Of a stretch of DNA of 64,000 bases, positions 25,141 to 33,335 are shown one piece after another. The number at the start of each line of letters is the position of its first letter. Position 1 is the stretch's first letter. The stretch covers positions 124,001-188,000 of the forward strand of contig JACKLV010000001.1 in NCBI GenBank assembly GCA_024235755.1, given 5' to 3'. The notes beneath the pieces are model-generated. The model made no database searches. It saw only the letters and a program-made list of their open reading frames with translations, and had not been told where the DNA came from. The stretch comes from Burkholderiales bacterium. Its GTDB lineage: Bacteria > Pseudomonadota > Gammaproteobacteria > Burkholderiales > Nitrosomonadaceae. A program made the translations under genes and the position numbers.

Positions 25141-26922
25141 ATGCGAACAAACTACTGCGGTGCCATCAACTCACAATATCTCGACGAAATCGTTACCCTG
25201 TATGGCTGGGTGCACAGGCGCCGCGATCACGGCGGTGTCATTTTTATTGATTTGCGTGATCGCGAAGGCCTGGTTCAAGTTGTCTGTGACCCAGATAATA
25301 TCGAAACGTTTCAGCTTGCAGAGAAAATACGTAACGAATTTGTATTAAAGATCGCCGGCAAAGTCAGAAGACGCCCTGAAGGCACAGTCAACCCAACGTT
25401 GCACAGTGGCGAAATCGAAGTACTGGTAATTAACATGGAAATTCTGAATACCTCGTTAACACCCCCATTTTTGATGGACGATGAACATATCAGCGAGTTT
25501 GTTCGCCTGGAACACCGTTACCTCGATTTGCGTCGCCCGGTCATGCAATCTAATCTGCGCCAGCGCCACAAAGTTACCATGGCGGTACGAGTTTTTCTCG
25601 ATCAACAGGATTTTCTCGATATCGAAACACCCATTTTGACGAAATCTACACCGGAAGGCGCGCGAGATTATCTAGTGCCGTCTCGCGTCAATATCAATCA
25701 CTTTTTTGCACTGCCGCAATCACCGCAACTATTCAAACAACTGCTTATGGTATCTGGGTTTGACCGCTACTACCAGATTGCACGCTGTTTCCGCGATGAG
25801 GATTTGCGTGCGGACCGGCAACCCGAATTTACCCAAATCGATATAGAAACCTCATTTCTTACCGCAGAAGAAATCATGACGCTGATGGAAGAAATGATCC
25901 GCTATCTATTTAAAACGACCGGTAATATTGATTTGCCTGACCCCTTTCCACGCTTAACGTATGCAGAGGCCATGCATAAATACGGCAGCGACAAGCCGGA
26001 TCTGCGCGTTTCACTGGAGCTGTCGGAATTGACAGATATTATGAAAGACGTTCCGTTCAAAGTATTCAAAGATGCAGCGGAAAAACCCAATGGTCGCGTT
26101 GCCGCTTTACGGGTACCTAACGGCAGCCAGCTGACACGAAAGGAAATCGACGACTACACGCAATTCGTCAGTATATACGGCGCCAAGGGTTTGGCTTACA
26201 TCAAGGTCAACAAACGTGAAGATGGGCCCGAAGGCCTGCAATCTCCGATTTTAAAGTTTCTGCCGGAAGAAGTGATTCAATCCATTTTAGAGCGCACAGG
26301 AGCACAGAACGGCGATTTGATTTTCTTCGGTGCTGATAAAACCAACATCGTCAACGAATCTCTTGGAGCGTTGCGGGTCAAAATCGGTCATCAGCACGGC
26401 CATGCCTCTTCGGACTGGCGACCCGCATGGATTGTCGATTTCCCGATGTTCGAATGGAACGAAGAAGAAAACCGCTGGCAAGCGCTGCACCATCCATTTA
26501 CCTCACCCGCCGATGGTCATGAAGATCTACTGCTTGATCATCCTGGTCAGGCTTTGTCAAAGGCCTACGATATGGTTTTAAACGGTTCGGAGATTGGTGG
26601 TGGTTCCGTTCGTATTCACCGAAAGGATATACAGACAAAAGTTTTTCAGGCGCTAAATATTTCAGAAGAAGAAGCCAAAGAGAAATTCAGTTTTCTATTG
26701 GAGGCACTGCAATATGGCGCTCCTCCGCACGGAGGCATTGCGTTCGGACTCGACCGTATAGTCACGCTGATGACCGGTTCGGACTCGATTCGCGACGTAA
26801 TCGCATTTCCGAAAACACAGCGTGCACAATGCCTGCTGACACATGCGCCGGATACCGTTGATGAAAAACAACTTAGGGAATTGAACATTCGTTTGCGCAA
26901 AACCGATCAGCCCAAAAGCTGA
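25141..26922 (+). CDS. aspS: Aspartate--tRNA ligase
   Basis: A 593-residue class II synthetase of the bacterial type. Order: OB-fold anticodon-binding domain (1-110, with GWVHRRRDHGG near 22-32), class II catalytic core with motif 2 (FRDEDLRADRQPEFTQID near 219-236), the bacterial GAD insertion (about 290-420) and motif 3 (GIAFGLDRIVTLMTG near 534-548). It may be the non-discriminating type that also charges tRNA-Asn; the sequence alone does not let me decide. It is followed by nudB after 32 bases. Confidence 0.96.
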   Translation: MRTNYCGAINSQYLDEIVTLYGWVHRRRDHGGVIFIDLRDREGLVQVVCDPDNIETFQLAEKIRNEFVLKIAGKVRRRPEGTVNPTLHSGEIEVLVINMEILNTSLTPPFLMDDEHISEFVRLEHRYLDLRRPVMQSNLRQRHKVTMAVRVFLDQQDFLDIETPILTKSTPEGARDYLVPSRVNINHFFALPQSPQLFKQLLMVSGFDRYYQIARCFRDEDLRADRQPEFTQIDIETSFLTAEEIMTLMEEMIRYLFKTTGNIDLPDPFPRLTYAEAMHKYGSDKPDLRVSLELSELTDIMKDVPFKVFKDAAEKPNGRVAALRVPNGSQLTRKEIDDYTQFVSIYGAKGLAYIKVNKREDGPEGLQSPILKFLPEEVIQSILERTGAQNGDLIFFGADKTNIVNESLGALRVKIGHQHGHASSDWRPAWIVDFPMFEWNEEENRWQALHHPFTSPADGHEDLLLDHPGQALSKAYDMVLNGSEIGGGSVRIHRKDIQTKVFQALNISEEEAKEKFSFLLEALQYGAPPHGGIAFGLDRIVTLMTGSDSIRDVIAFPKTQRAQCLLTHAPDTVDEKQLRELNIRLRKTDQPKS

Positions 26923-26925
26923 TCG
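26904..26925 (+). terminator. Hairpin across the aspS stop codon
   Basis: Perfect 8-base stem CGATCAGC / GCTGATCG with a 6-base loop; the aspS TGA lies in the right arm. Only a weak T4 run follows, so it is a partial terminator or an mRNA processing structure between aspS and nudB. Confidence 0.45.
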
Positions 26926-26954
26926 CCGATTTTACTTGTATCATTATCAATGCC

Positions 26955-27422
26955 ATGTATAAACTGCCTGTATCCGTTCTGGTTGTGATTCATACACTGG
27001 ATTTGGATGTTTTATTACTCGAACGTACGGGTCACCCAGGTTACTGGCAATCCGTGACTGGCAGCCAGCATCATGGCGAATCATTACGACAAACAGCATT
27101 ACGCGAAATTCGTGAAGAAACCGGATTAAATCCTTGCGATTATCCGTTGTCAGACTGGGAAACCGAGTATCGTTACGAAATATTCAAAGAATGGCGTTGG
27201 CGGTACGCACCGGATATTACTCATAATACCGAGCATGTCTTCAGTCTCTGCCTGCCTGAAAAAGAGGCCATCACCATTGCACCCGAAGAACACCTCAATT
27301 ATCTCTGGTTGCCGTGGCGTAAGGCCGCAGACAAAGTATTTTCATGGAGCAATGCGGAGACTATCCGCAATCTTCCTCAGCATTTAAGCGAAATGGACGA
27401 ATTTTCTCTGCTACCAACATAA
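26955..27422 (+). CDS. nudB: Dihydroneopterin triphosphate diphosphatase
   Basis: A 155-residue Nudix hydrolase that removes pyrophosphate from dihydroneopterin triphosphate in folate synthesis. The Nudix box GESLRQTALREIREETGL is at about 41-58. GYWQSVTGS just before it and WRWRYAPDITHNTEHVFSL near 80-97 are specific to NudB. It follows aspS closely, a common arrangement. The window also carries folE2, the first enzyme of the pathway. Confidence 0.9.
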   Translation: MYKLPVSVLVVIHTLDLDVLLLERTGHPGYWQSVTGSQHHGESLRQTALREIREETGLNPCDYPLSDWETEYRYEIFKEWRWRYAPDITHNTEHVFSLCLPEKEAITIAPEEHLNYLWLPWRKAADKVFSWSNAETIRNLPQHLSEMDEFSLLPT

Positions 27423-27454
27423 TGAATCAGCAAGGCGCGACACCTGAATTTTGG

Positions 27455-28129
27455 TTATATAACTTCCGACAAATCGACAAAATGACTCAAGACACGCAAA
27501 TCAGGTGGGGAATTATACGGCACTGTTCCCAGTAGCGGCCGATCTATACGATGCTGTAAAGCCATAATATTTTCTTCAAGCACCTGCATTTCAGGGTCAA
27601 TGCAATTCGCTATCCAGCCAAGCAGCGGTAATCCGGTACGGAGAACTGCCTGTACTGTTAACAAGGCATGATTGATACACCCCAGCCGCATGCCAACAAC
27701 CAGAATCACCGGCAGGCCCAGCGACTGCGCCATATTCGAAGTATCCTGATAGGAATTGACAGGCACCAGAAAACCGCCAACACCTTCTACAACCACATAA
27801 TCCGCTGCCTTCTTAAGCACCTGAAATGCACTGTTGATAGTTGCCAAATCAATTTCGACACCTTCCTGACTGGCCGCAATGTGCGGCGCGACTGCCTGAT
27901 CCAGAGCATAAGGACACATCAATTCATACGCAACCCGCACATTACCTGCAGTTTGCAGCAATTCTACATCCAACCATTTACCGTTCTCCTTACCGGCAGC
28001 AATAGGCTTCATTCCGACGACTTTCTTTCCGCGCGTCGACAATGCATGCAGTATCAGGCTGCTGACCAATGTTTTGCCAACCCCTGTATCTGTGCCGGTT
28101 ACAAAAAAACCCGCCTTAATGCTATTCAT
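27455..28129 (-). CDS. bioD: Dethiobiotin synthase
   Basis: A 224-residue P-loop ATP-dependent carboxylase that closes the ureido ring of dethiobiotin. The nucleotide loop TGTDTGVGKT is at 11-20. PYALDQAVAPHIAA near 73-86 and VEGVGGFLVPVN near 114-125 are typical. Its start overlaps the end of bioC by 8 bases, and it is the last gene of the biotin operon. Confidence 0.94.
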   Translation of the reverse strand: MNSIKAGFFVTGTDTGVGKTLVSSLILHALSTRGKKVVGMKPIAAGKENGKWLDVELLQTAGNVRVAYELMCPYALDQAVAPHIAASQEGVEIDLATINSAFQVLKKAADYVVVEGVGGFLVPVNSYQDTSNMAQSLGLPVILVVGMRLGCINHALLTVQAVLRTGLPLLGWIANCIDPEMQVLEENIMALQHRIDRPLLGTVPYNSPPDLRVLSHFVDLSEVI

Positions 28130-29000
28130 TCATCAAAATTTGTTTACGAATTTCCGGTGTTAATACGGTTTCCTTAGGCGGCAGTTTCCAGGCATGACCG
28201 TAAATCACTTCATACGTAGCGGGCAGCTTTCCGTCTATGCGCATTGCTTCATAACTTTCGACCACCTTATGCCATTTCGTTTTACCCATTAAACCCTGAA
28301 GCCTGCCCTGCGCGACATTATGAGCCCCAATCGCTTTAAGATCACGCATGACGCTGATAACATCTTCATAAGTCAGAGTGATATGCTCCATATCCATCAC
28401 AGGCGTTGCAAAACGATTACGCACCAGCGTATCGCCGATATCATGCATATCGATGAATTGATTGACATGGATATAGTTGTCCACTTGACTGAACGCCTGC
28501 CTGAGTTCTTGCAGTGTATCCGGTCCAAAGGTACTGAACATCAACAGACCATCCGGCTTCAGTACCCGATTCATTTCACGACAGGTCATATCCAGATCAT
28601 TACACCATTGCAACGCTAGATTCGACCAGACCATTTCCACGCTGTCTTCACAAAATGGCAGTCGCTCGATATCTGCACACACATAGTATTCTTGCCTGCG
28701 ATTAAATGGCCAATAATGCCGCCAACCGTTTTTGACAGGCCGAGCCTGCAGCAGCATCGCTTGCGCAATATCCATTGCAATCATACGGCTGCTCTCATAC
28801 CGGGCACTGAGTTTCCGGGTGCAATAACCTGTCCCACAGCCTGCGTCGAGAATCGTATCCGGCGCATAGTTTATATAATCCAAACGCGCAATCATCCGAT
28901 CTCCAACTTCGCGCTGCAGCACGGCTGAACGATCGTAGTTTTGGGCTGCACGCTCAAACGCATTGCGCAACAAACGTTTATTCAAAGAAAAATGATTCAT
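28122..29000 (-). CDS. bioC: Malonyl-ACP O-methyltransferase
   Basis: A 292-residue SAM-dependent methyltransferase that makes malonyl-ACP methyl ester to begin pimelate assembly. The SAM-binding motif LDAGCGTGY is at 51-59, after the family start FERAAQNYDRSAVLQREVG near 15-33. MVWSNLALQWC near 123-133 is characteristic of BioC. Partner BioH is encoded just upstream with a 23-base overlap, so both ends of the pimeloyl cycle are present. Confidence 0.93.
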   Translation of the reverse strand: MNHFSLNKRLLRNAFERAAQNYDRSAVLQREVGDRMIARLDYINYAPDTILDAGCGTGYCTRKLSARYESSRMIAMDIAQAMLLQARPVKNGWRHYWPFNRRQEYYVCADIERLPFCEDSVEMVWSNLALQWCNDLDMTCREMNRVLKPDGLLMFSTFGPDTLQELRQAFSQVDNYIHVNQFIDMHDIGDTLVRNRFATPVMDMEHITLTYEDVISVMRDLKAIGAHNVAQGRLQGLMGKTKWHKVVESYEAMRIDGKLPATYEVIYGHAWKLPPKETVLTPEIRKQILMNE

Positions 29001-29754
29001 TTAAACTGGAAACAAATTTTTCAGGATCAGTTAAAAACGGTGCATGTCCACAACGCGGAAACATAACCAGGCTCGAGTGCTTCAACTGTGCATGCATCCA
29101 TTGTGCGGCGGATCGATGCGTGATCATGTCATTTTCACCATGCAGTAATAAGACTGGTTGTTCGATTCGAGGCAATTTTTCACGCATGTCATTGGTTTGC
29201 AAAATCAACAATCCCTTATGCAAGGCATTGTGATCTGGTTGATCACGTTCAAAGAAAAATTGACGCAATTGCGCCAAAGCGATCGACATATTCTGTTCGC
29301 CACTGATTTGCAATGTCAAAAATCGGTTGATCGTAGTACGATAATTTTGATGCAAATTTTCCATAAAATATTGCAGAAACTTGCTTTCCATTCCCCACGG
29401 CCAGTCGTACTGTTTGACAAAACAGGGCGTGGTCGATACCAGTGCCAAACCTTTAACCCGTTTGGAATCACGTAGTGCGAGTTCCATCGCCACCTGACCG
29501 CCAAGCGACCAGCCACAAACGATATATGTTGCCGGGAGTGTTTCCTGAATTATATTGACAACATGATCAAAATCGCCTGGATCGCAAGCGGAACTGAGCC
29601 CGTGCCCGGGCAAATCAAGTATATGCAAACGAAATTGCTGCGCCAATTGATCACGGATCCCATTCCAGATACCGCCATGCATTGCCCAACCATGAAGCAG
29701 TACCAGATCGGTCCCGCTACCTAACGTTTCAACGTGCACGTTTTTTCCTGACAT
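28978..29754 (-). CDS. bioH: Pimeloyl-ACP methyl ester carboxylesterase
   Basis: A 258-residue alpha/beta hydrolase that removes the methyl ester from pimeloyl-ACP. The nucleophile is S83 in CGWSLGG, the acid is in HGENDMI near residue 207, and the base is His in RCGHAPFL near 235. The start has LVLLHGWAMHGGIW near 17-30, as in BioH. It lies between bioF (24 bases upstream) and bioC (overlap). Confidence 0.93.
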   Translation of the reverse strand: MSGKNVHVETLGSGTDLVLLHGWAMHGGIWNGIRDQLAQQFRLHILDLPGHGLSSACDPGDFDHVVNIIQETLPATYIVCGWSLGGQVAMELALRDSKRVKGLALVSTTPCFVKQYDWPWGMESKFLQYFMENLHQNYRTTINRFLTLQISGEQNMSIALAQLRQFFFERDQPDHNALHKGLLILQTNDMREKLPRIEQPVLLLHGENDMITHRSAAQWMHAQLKHSSLVMFPRCGHAPFLTDPEKFVSSLNESFFFE

Positions 29755-29778
29755 AAACTGTATGAGATCGACGGAAAA

Positions 29779-30984
29779 TTATGCCAAATACCGTAGCGCG
29801 TCCGCCAAACGCGTAATATCCGCTTCCTGATGCGAGGCCGATAAAGAAATACGCAGCCTGGCAGTATTCTGTGGCACAGTCGGTGGCCGAATTGCTGGAA
29901 CCAGAATACCTTGTGCTTTCAGTCCTTCGCTAATGCGCACGACATCCTGGACACCGCCGACAAGTACGGGTTGAATCGGTGTATTCGAAGGCAGTAACCG
30001 CAGACCCGAGGTCTCCAGTTTTTGCTTCAATTGATTGATCAGACGGAACAAATGTTCGCGCCGCCAGCTTTCCCGTTCAATCAAAGCTAAGCTGCACAGT
30101 AAAACGTACGATAATAGTGGCGGACTCGCAGTTGTGTAAATATAACTCTTGGCCGTTTGTATCAAGGTTTCTATGACTTCAGATGATGCGGCAACGAATG
30201 CGCCAAAAACGCCAGCAGCTTTTCCAAGTGTTGCCATGTAAACAATATTTGGAGAATGCAGAACCTTGGAGCCGCATACAGACAGGTTATTCTCTGTAAA
30301 TAATATACCCCGCCCTTCTTCGCCAAGTACCCCAAAACCATGCGCATCATCCAGCAACAGTATCGCATTGTAGCGTTCACACAACGCAACCAAATTTGAA
30401 ACAGGTGCGATATCACCATCCATACTGAATACTGCATCTGTAATAACTAATTTGCGTCTGGCCTTTGTTTTTTTTAGATGTCGCTCTAGTGCAGGCAAAT
30501 CGAGATGCGGATAACGTATCAATTGCGCCCTGGACAGGATCGCTGCATCATTAAGTGATGCATGATTCAATTTATCCGCAAAAATAGCATCATGGCGTCC
30601 AACAAGGGCTGTCACAACACCAGTATTGGCCATATATCCTGTGGAAAATAACAGTGCACGCGGAAAACCCGTAAACCGTGCCAGTGCGTGTTCCAGCTCG
30701 TGGTGTGCAATATTGTGCCCATAAAGCAAATGCGATGCTCCGGCACCGACTCCATAGCGTTGTGCACCCTGACAAGCTGACTGAATCAACGCCGGATGGC
30801 TGGACAATCCAAGATAATCGTTACTGCCAAAGGATAAATATTCGCATCCGTCAATGTCGACATATCTTGACTGTTTACTGTCAAGTATTGCTCGATGACG
30901 CTTTAAACCCTGTTGCTCACGAATTGACAGTTGCTCAGCTAAATCGGAAAACATGTATTGATCTGAATGCTCATTCGGGATCAA
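29779..30984 (-). CDS. bioF: 8-amino-7-oxononanoate synthase
   Basis: A 401-residue PLP enzyme of the alpha-oxoamine synthase family that joins pimeloyl-ACP and alanine. Signature segments: YLSFGSNDYLGLSSHPALI near 49-67, LLLDDAHGFGVLGEEGRG near 213-230, and the PLP lysine in TLGKAAGVFGAFVA near 251-264 (commonly TLGKALG). Its start overlaps the end of bioB by four bases. The first ~10 residues are not conserved. Confidence 0.94.
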   Translation of the reverse strand: MIPNEHSDQYMFSDLAEQLSIREQQGLKRHRAILDSKQSRYVDIDGCEYLSFGSNDYLGLSSHPALIQSACQGAQRYGVGAGASHLLYGHNIAHHELEHALARFTGFPRALLFSTGYMANTGVVTALVGRHDAIFADKLNHASLNDAAILSRAQLIRYPHLDLPALERHLKKTKARRKLVITDAVFSMDGDIAPVSNLVALCERYNAILLLDDAHGFGVLGEEGRGILFTENNLSVCGSKVLHSPNIVYMATLGKAAGVFGAFVAASSEVIETLIQTAKSYIYTTASPPLLSYVLLCSLALIERESWRREHLFRLINQLKQKLETSGLRLLPSNTPIQPVLVGGVQDVVRISEGLKAQGILVPAIRPPTVPQNTARLRISLSASHQEADITRLADALRYLA

Positions 30985-31997
30985 GCGGTTAATGAACGCA
31001 TCCCTAATTTATTGAGCAATGCCTGATCTTGCTGTACTTCGGGATTGCCGGTAGTCAACAGTTTATCACCATAAAAAATAGAATTGGCCCCGGCCAGAAA
31101 ACACAGTGCCTGCACTGCTTCAGACATTTCACGCCTGCCGGCGGATAAACGAACCGCTGCTTTTGGCATGGTAATACGTGCGACGGCAATGGTTCTGACA
31201 AATTCCAGGGGATCGAGCTTGGCTGTACCATATAAAGGTGTACCTTCAACTTGCACCAAATGATTGATCGGTACAGACTCAGGATAAGGATTTAGATTCG
31301 CAAGTTGAGCAACCAAACCGGCTCGTGTCTCTCGTGTTTCTCCCATTCCCACGATACCGCCACAGCAGACATTAATACCTGCATCCCTTACTTCTTGCAG
31401 AGTGTCCAAGCGATCCTGGTATTCGCGCGTAGAGATTATAGCGTCGTAGTAATCGGGAGACGTATCCAGGTTATGGTTGTAATAATCCAGACCGGCCTCC
31501 CCCAATTGTTTGGCCTGACCGGGTTTCAACATACCCAAAGTAGCGCATGTCTCCATTCCCAGTGCTTTTACTGCGCTGATCATTTCCGTTACACTTTCAA
31601 TATCGCGCTGCTTAGGACCTCTCCAAGCCGCCCCCATACAAAAACGCGTTGCCCCCTGCTCCTTAGCCGCTGCTGCCGCTGTTACCACACTGTCCACAGA
31701 AAGCATCGCCTGATTTTCCACGCCAGTATGGTAACGCGCGGCCTGCGGGCAGTAACCGCAATCTTCGGGACATCCCCCTGTTTTGACAGATATCAATGTC
31801 GACAATTGAACGGTATTGGCTTCATGATGCTGGCGATGCACCTGTTGAGCCTGAAAAATCAGGTCGTTAAAAGGCATATCAAACAGTGCCTGTACTGCCT
31901 TTATAGGCCATCTACAAGACTCACTATTTTTCAATACCTTACCTTTATCATTCTTGTGATCATTAACCAACTCTGGTTGAATCGAATTACATCGCAT
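30981..31997 (-). CDS. bioB: Biotin synthase
   Basis: A 338-residue radical SAM enzyme that inserts sulfur into dethiobiotin. The radical SAM motif CPEDCGYC gives C76, C80, C83, and the second cluster ligands lie in FCMGAAWRGP, TCATLGML and NVCCGGIVGMGE. I start it at the ATG at 31997, with AAGGG as ribosome-binding site, instead of 15 codons further upstream. It is the first gene of bioBFHCD. bioA is not in the window. Confidence 0.95.
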   Translation of the reverse strand: MRCNSIQPELVNDHKNDKGKVLKNSESCRWPIKAVQALFDMPFNDLIFQAQQVHRQHHEANTVQLSTLISVKTGGCPEDCGYCPQAARYHTGVENQAMLSVDSVVTAAAAAKEQGATRFCMGAAWRGPKQRDIESVTEMISAVKALGMETCATLGMLKPGQAKQLGEAGLDYYNHNLDTSPDYYDAIISTREYQDRLDTLQEVRDAGINVCCGGIVGMGETRETRAGLVAQLANLNPYPESVPINHLVQVEGTPLYGTAKLDPLEFVRTIAVARITMPKAAVRLSAGRREMSEAVQALCFLAGANSIFYGDKLLTTGNPEVQQDQALLNKLGMRSLTA

Positions 31998-32014
31998 ACC
32001 TATACCCTTAGACA

Positions 32015-32042
32015 ATAATAGGACTATCATTCCATGTTTCAA
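32015..32042 (-). promoter_or_regulatory. Sigma-70-type promoter of the biotin operon
   Basis: On the reverse strand TTGAAA (32037-32042) and TATTAT (32015-32020) are separated by 16 bases, ending 17 bases before the bioB start. I see no palindrome resembling a BirA operator around it. Confidence 0.55.
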
Positions 32043-32044
32043 TC

Positions 32045-32050
32045 TATAAT
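32045..32050 (+). promoter_or_regulatory. Possible -10 element for comF
   Basis: TATAAT on the + strand, 70 bases before comF, back to back with the bioB promoter. The -35 is unclear. Confidence 0.35.
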
Positions 32051-32071
32051 GATGAGGATGATTACGGATTC

Positions 32072-32106
32072 AAGCAGTGTTGTCAATTTAAGCAACTGCT
32101 TTTTTT
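32072..32106 (+). terminator. Terminator-like hairpin with U-tract in the comF leader
   Basis: AAGCAGTGTTG (32072-32082) pairs with CAACTGCTT (32093-32101) apart from a small bulge, and a T7 run (32100-32106) follows. The gene upstream is divergent, so this intrinsic terminator can only act on the comF transcript, 13 bases before its start codon. Confidence 0.6.
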
Positions 32107-32119
32107 CCAGAGAAATAAC

Positions 32120-32821
32120 ATGAAGCAGCTGATATACAAAAATTGCCTTCTTTGCGACACATTATCCTATCGCGATTTTTGCGATGCTTGTTTTAAAGAT
32201 ATTACGAAGCTTTCTACCCATTACTGCATGGTATGTGCAAAAACTATCGCCTCCGGCAAGGATGGCTACTGCGGTGATTGCCTAGCAAGCCTACCGGCTT
32301 ATTCCGAAACGATCGCTGCATTAACCTATACTTTCCCGACTGATAGGTTAATTCATGCTCTAAAATATCGCGCGCAACTCGCGATTGCGCCTATCTTGGC
32401 ACAATTACTCTTCAATAAAATTATGCAAAAAGGATTGACCGAATACCCGGATTTGATTATCCCCATGCCACTACACCCCAAACGGCTGCAAGAGAGAGGG
32501 TTTAATCAGGCATTAGAAATAGGTCGCCATGTAGCGCGACAAGTGAAAATTGAATTATCTCCAGATGGCTGTAAACGCATCAAGAATACGCCACCTCAAA
32601 CTGAGTTACCATGGAAAATGCGGAAAAATAATGTAAAAAATGTTTTTAGCTGCGATCTAGATCTTTCTGGAAAGCATTTGGCGGTTATTGATGATGTCAT
32701 GACAACAGGTGCAACATTGAACGAATTGGCACAACAATTATGCAAACAAGGCGCAAAAAAAGTTACGAACTGGGTTGTAGCCAGAGTACAGAGAGACCGT
32801 TTGCAAGCACGGCTCTATTAA
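32120..32821 (+). CDS. comF: ComF family phosphoribosyltransferase-like protein
   Basis: A 233-residue protein linked to DNA uptake and also known as GntX. The N-terminus holds zinc-finger cysteines C9, C12, C21, C24 and C36, C39, C51, C54. The C-terminal phosphoribosyltransferase domain has IIPMPLHPKRLQERGFNQA near 113-131 and the PRPP loop VIDDVMTTGAT near 193-203. In competence ComF helps bring single-stranded DNA in alongside ComEC. Divergence from bioB is a widespread arrangement. The leader carries a terminator-like hairpin. Confidence 0.92.
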   Translation: MKQLIYKNCLLCDTLSYRDFCDACFKDITKLSTHYCMVCAKTIASGKDGYCGDCLASLPAYSETIAALTYTFPTDRLIHALKYRAQLAIAPILAQLLFNKIMQKGLTEYPDLIIPMPLHPKRLQERGFNQALEIGRHVARQVKIELSPDGCKRIKNTPPQTELPWKMRKNNVKNVFSCDLDLSGKHLAVIDDVMTTGATLNELAQQLCKQGAKKVTNWVVARVQRDRLQARLY

Positions 32822-32866
32822 AATTTCATTAACAAGAGCAGTCAATCTGTGTTGCGCTAGATAAGC

Positions 32867-33331
32867 ATGTTTAACATTATTCTCTTCCAGCCAGAAATCC
32901 CACAAAATACAGGTAATATCATCCGTTTATGTGCTAACACGGGGACACAGTTACACTTAGTTAAACCGCTTGGATTTACGTTACGCGATAAACAACTGCT
33001 GCGTGCAGGTCTTGATTATCATGAATTTGCCAGTATCAAAATTCATGATAATTGGATGGATTGCTCAAACCAGATTGACTCCAATCGACTTTTTGCCATA
33101 ACAACTAAAGGCAGCACTCGATATGACACAATTGAGTTTTGTTGCGGCGATGCGTTTCTTTTCGGTTCCGAAACGAAAGGGTTACCCGAAAATATCATGA
33201 ACAACATTTCCGATCAAATGCGACTACGCGTGCCCATGGTAAAAAACAGCCGTAGTCTGAATTTATCGAATACTGTCGCCATCATCACGTATGAAGCATG
33301 GCGACAGTCTGGGTACCAATCTGGTATATAG
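32867..33331 (+). CDS. trmL: tRNA (cytidine(34)-2'-O)-methyltransferase
   Basis: A 154-residue SPOUT-class methyltransferase that modifies the wobble base of leucine tRNAs. Knot-forming motifs: QPEIPQNTGNIIRLCANTG near 8-26, FLFGSETKGLPENI near 101-114, and RVPMVKNSRSLNLSNTVAI near 122-141. The size is that of a catalytic domain alone. It lies 45 bases after comF and its end is only four bases from the convergent pilQ stop. Confidence 0.93.
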   Translation: MFNIILFQPEIPQNTGNIIRLCANTGTQLHLVKPLGFTLRDKQLLRAGLDYHEFASIKIHDNWMDCSNQIDSNRLFAITTKGSTRYDTIEFCCGDAFLFGSETKGLPENIMNNISDQMRLRVPMVKNSRSLNLSNTVAIITYEAWRQSGYQSGI

Positions 33332-33335
33332 TTGA

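Noticed and set aside
31305..32018. A 237-codon open frame on the + strand opposite bioB
   Set aside because: It is the antisense shadow of bioB, rich in His and Ser with no recognisable motif, and bioB is certain.
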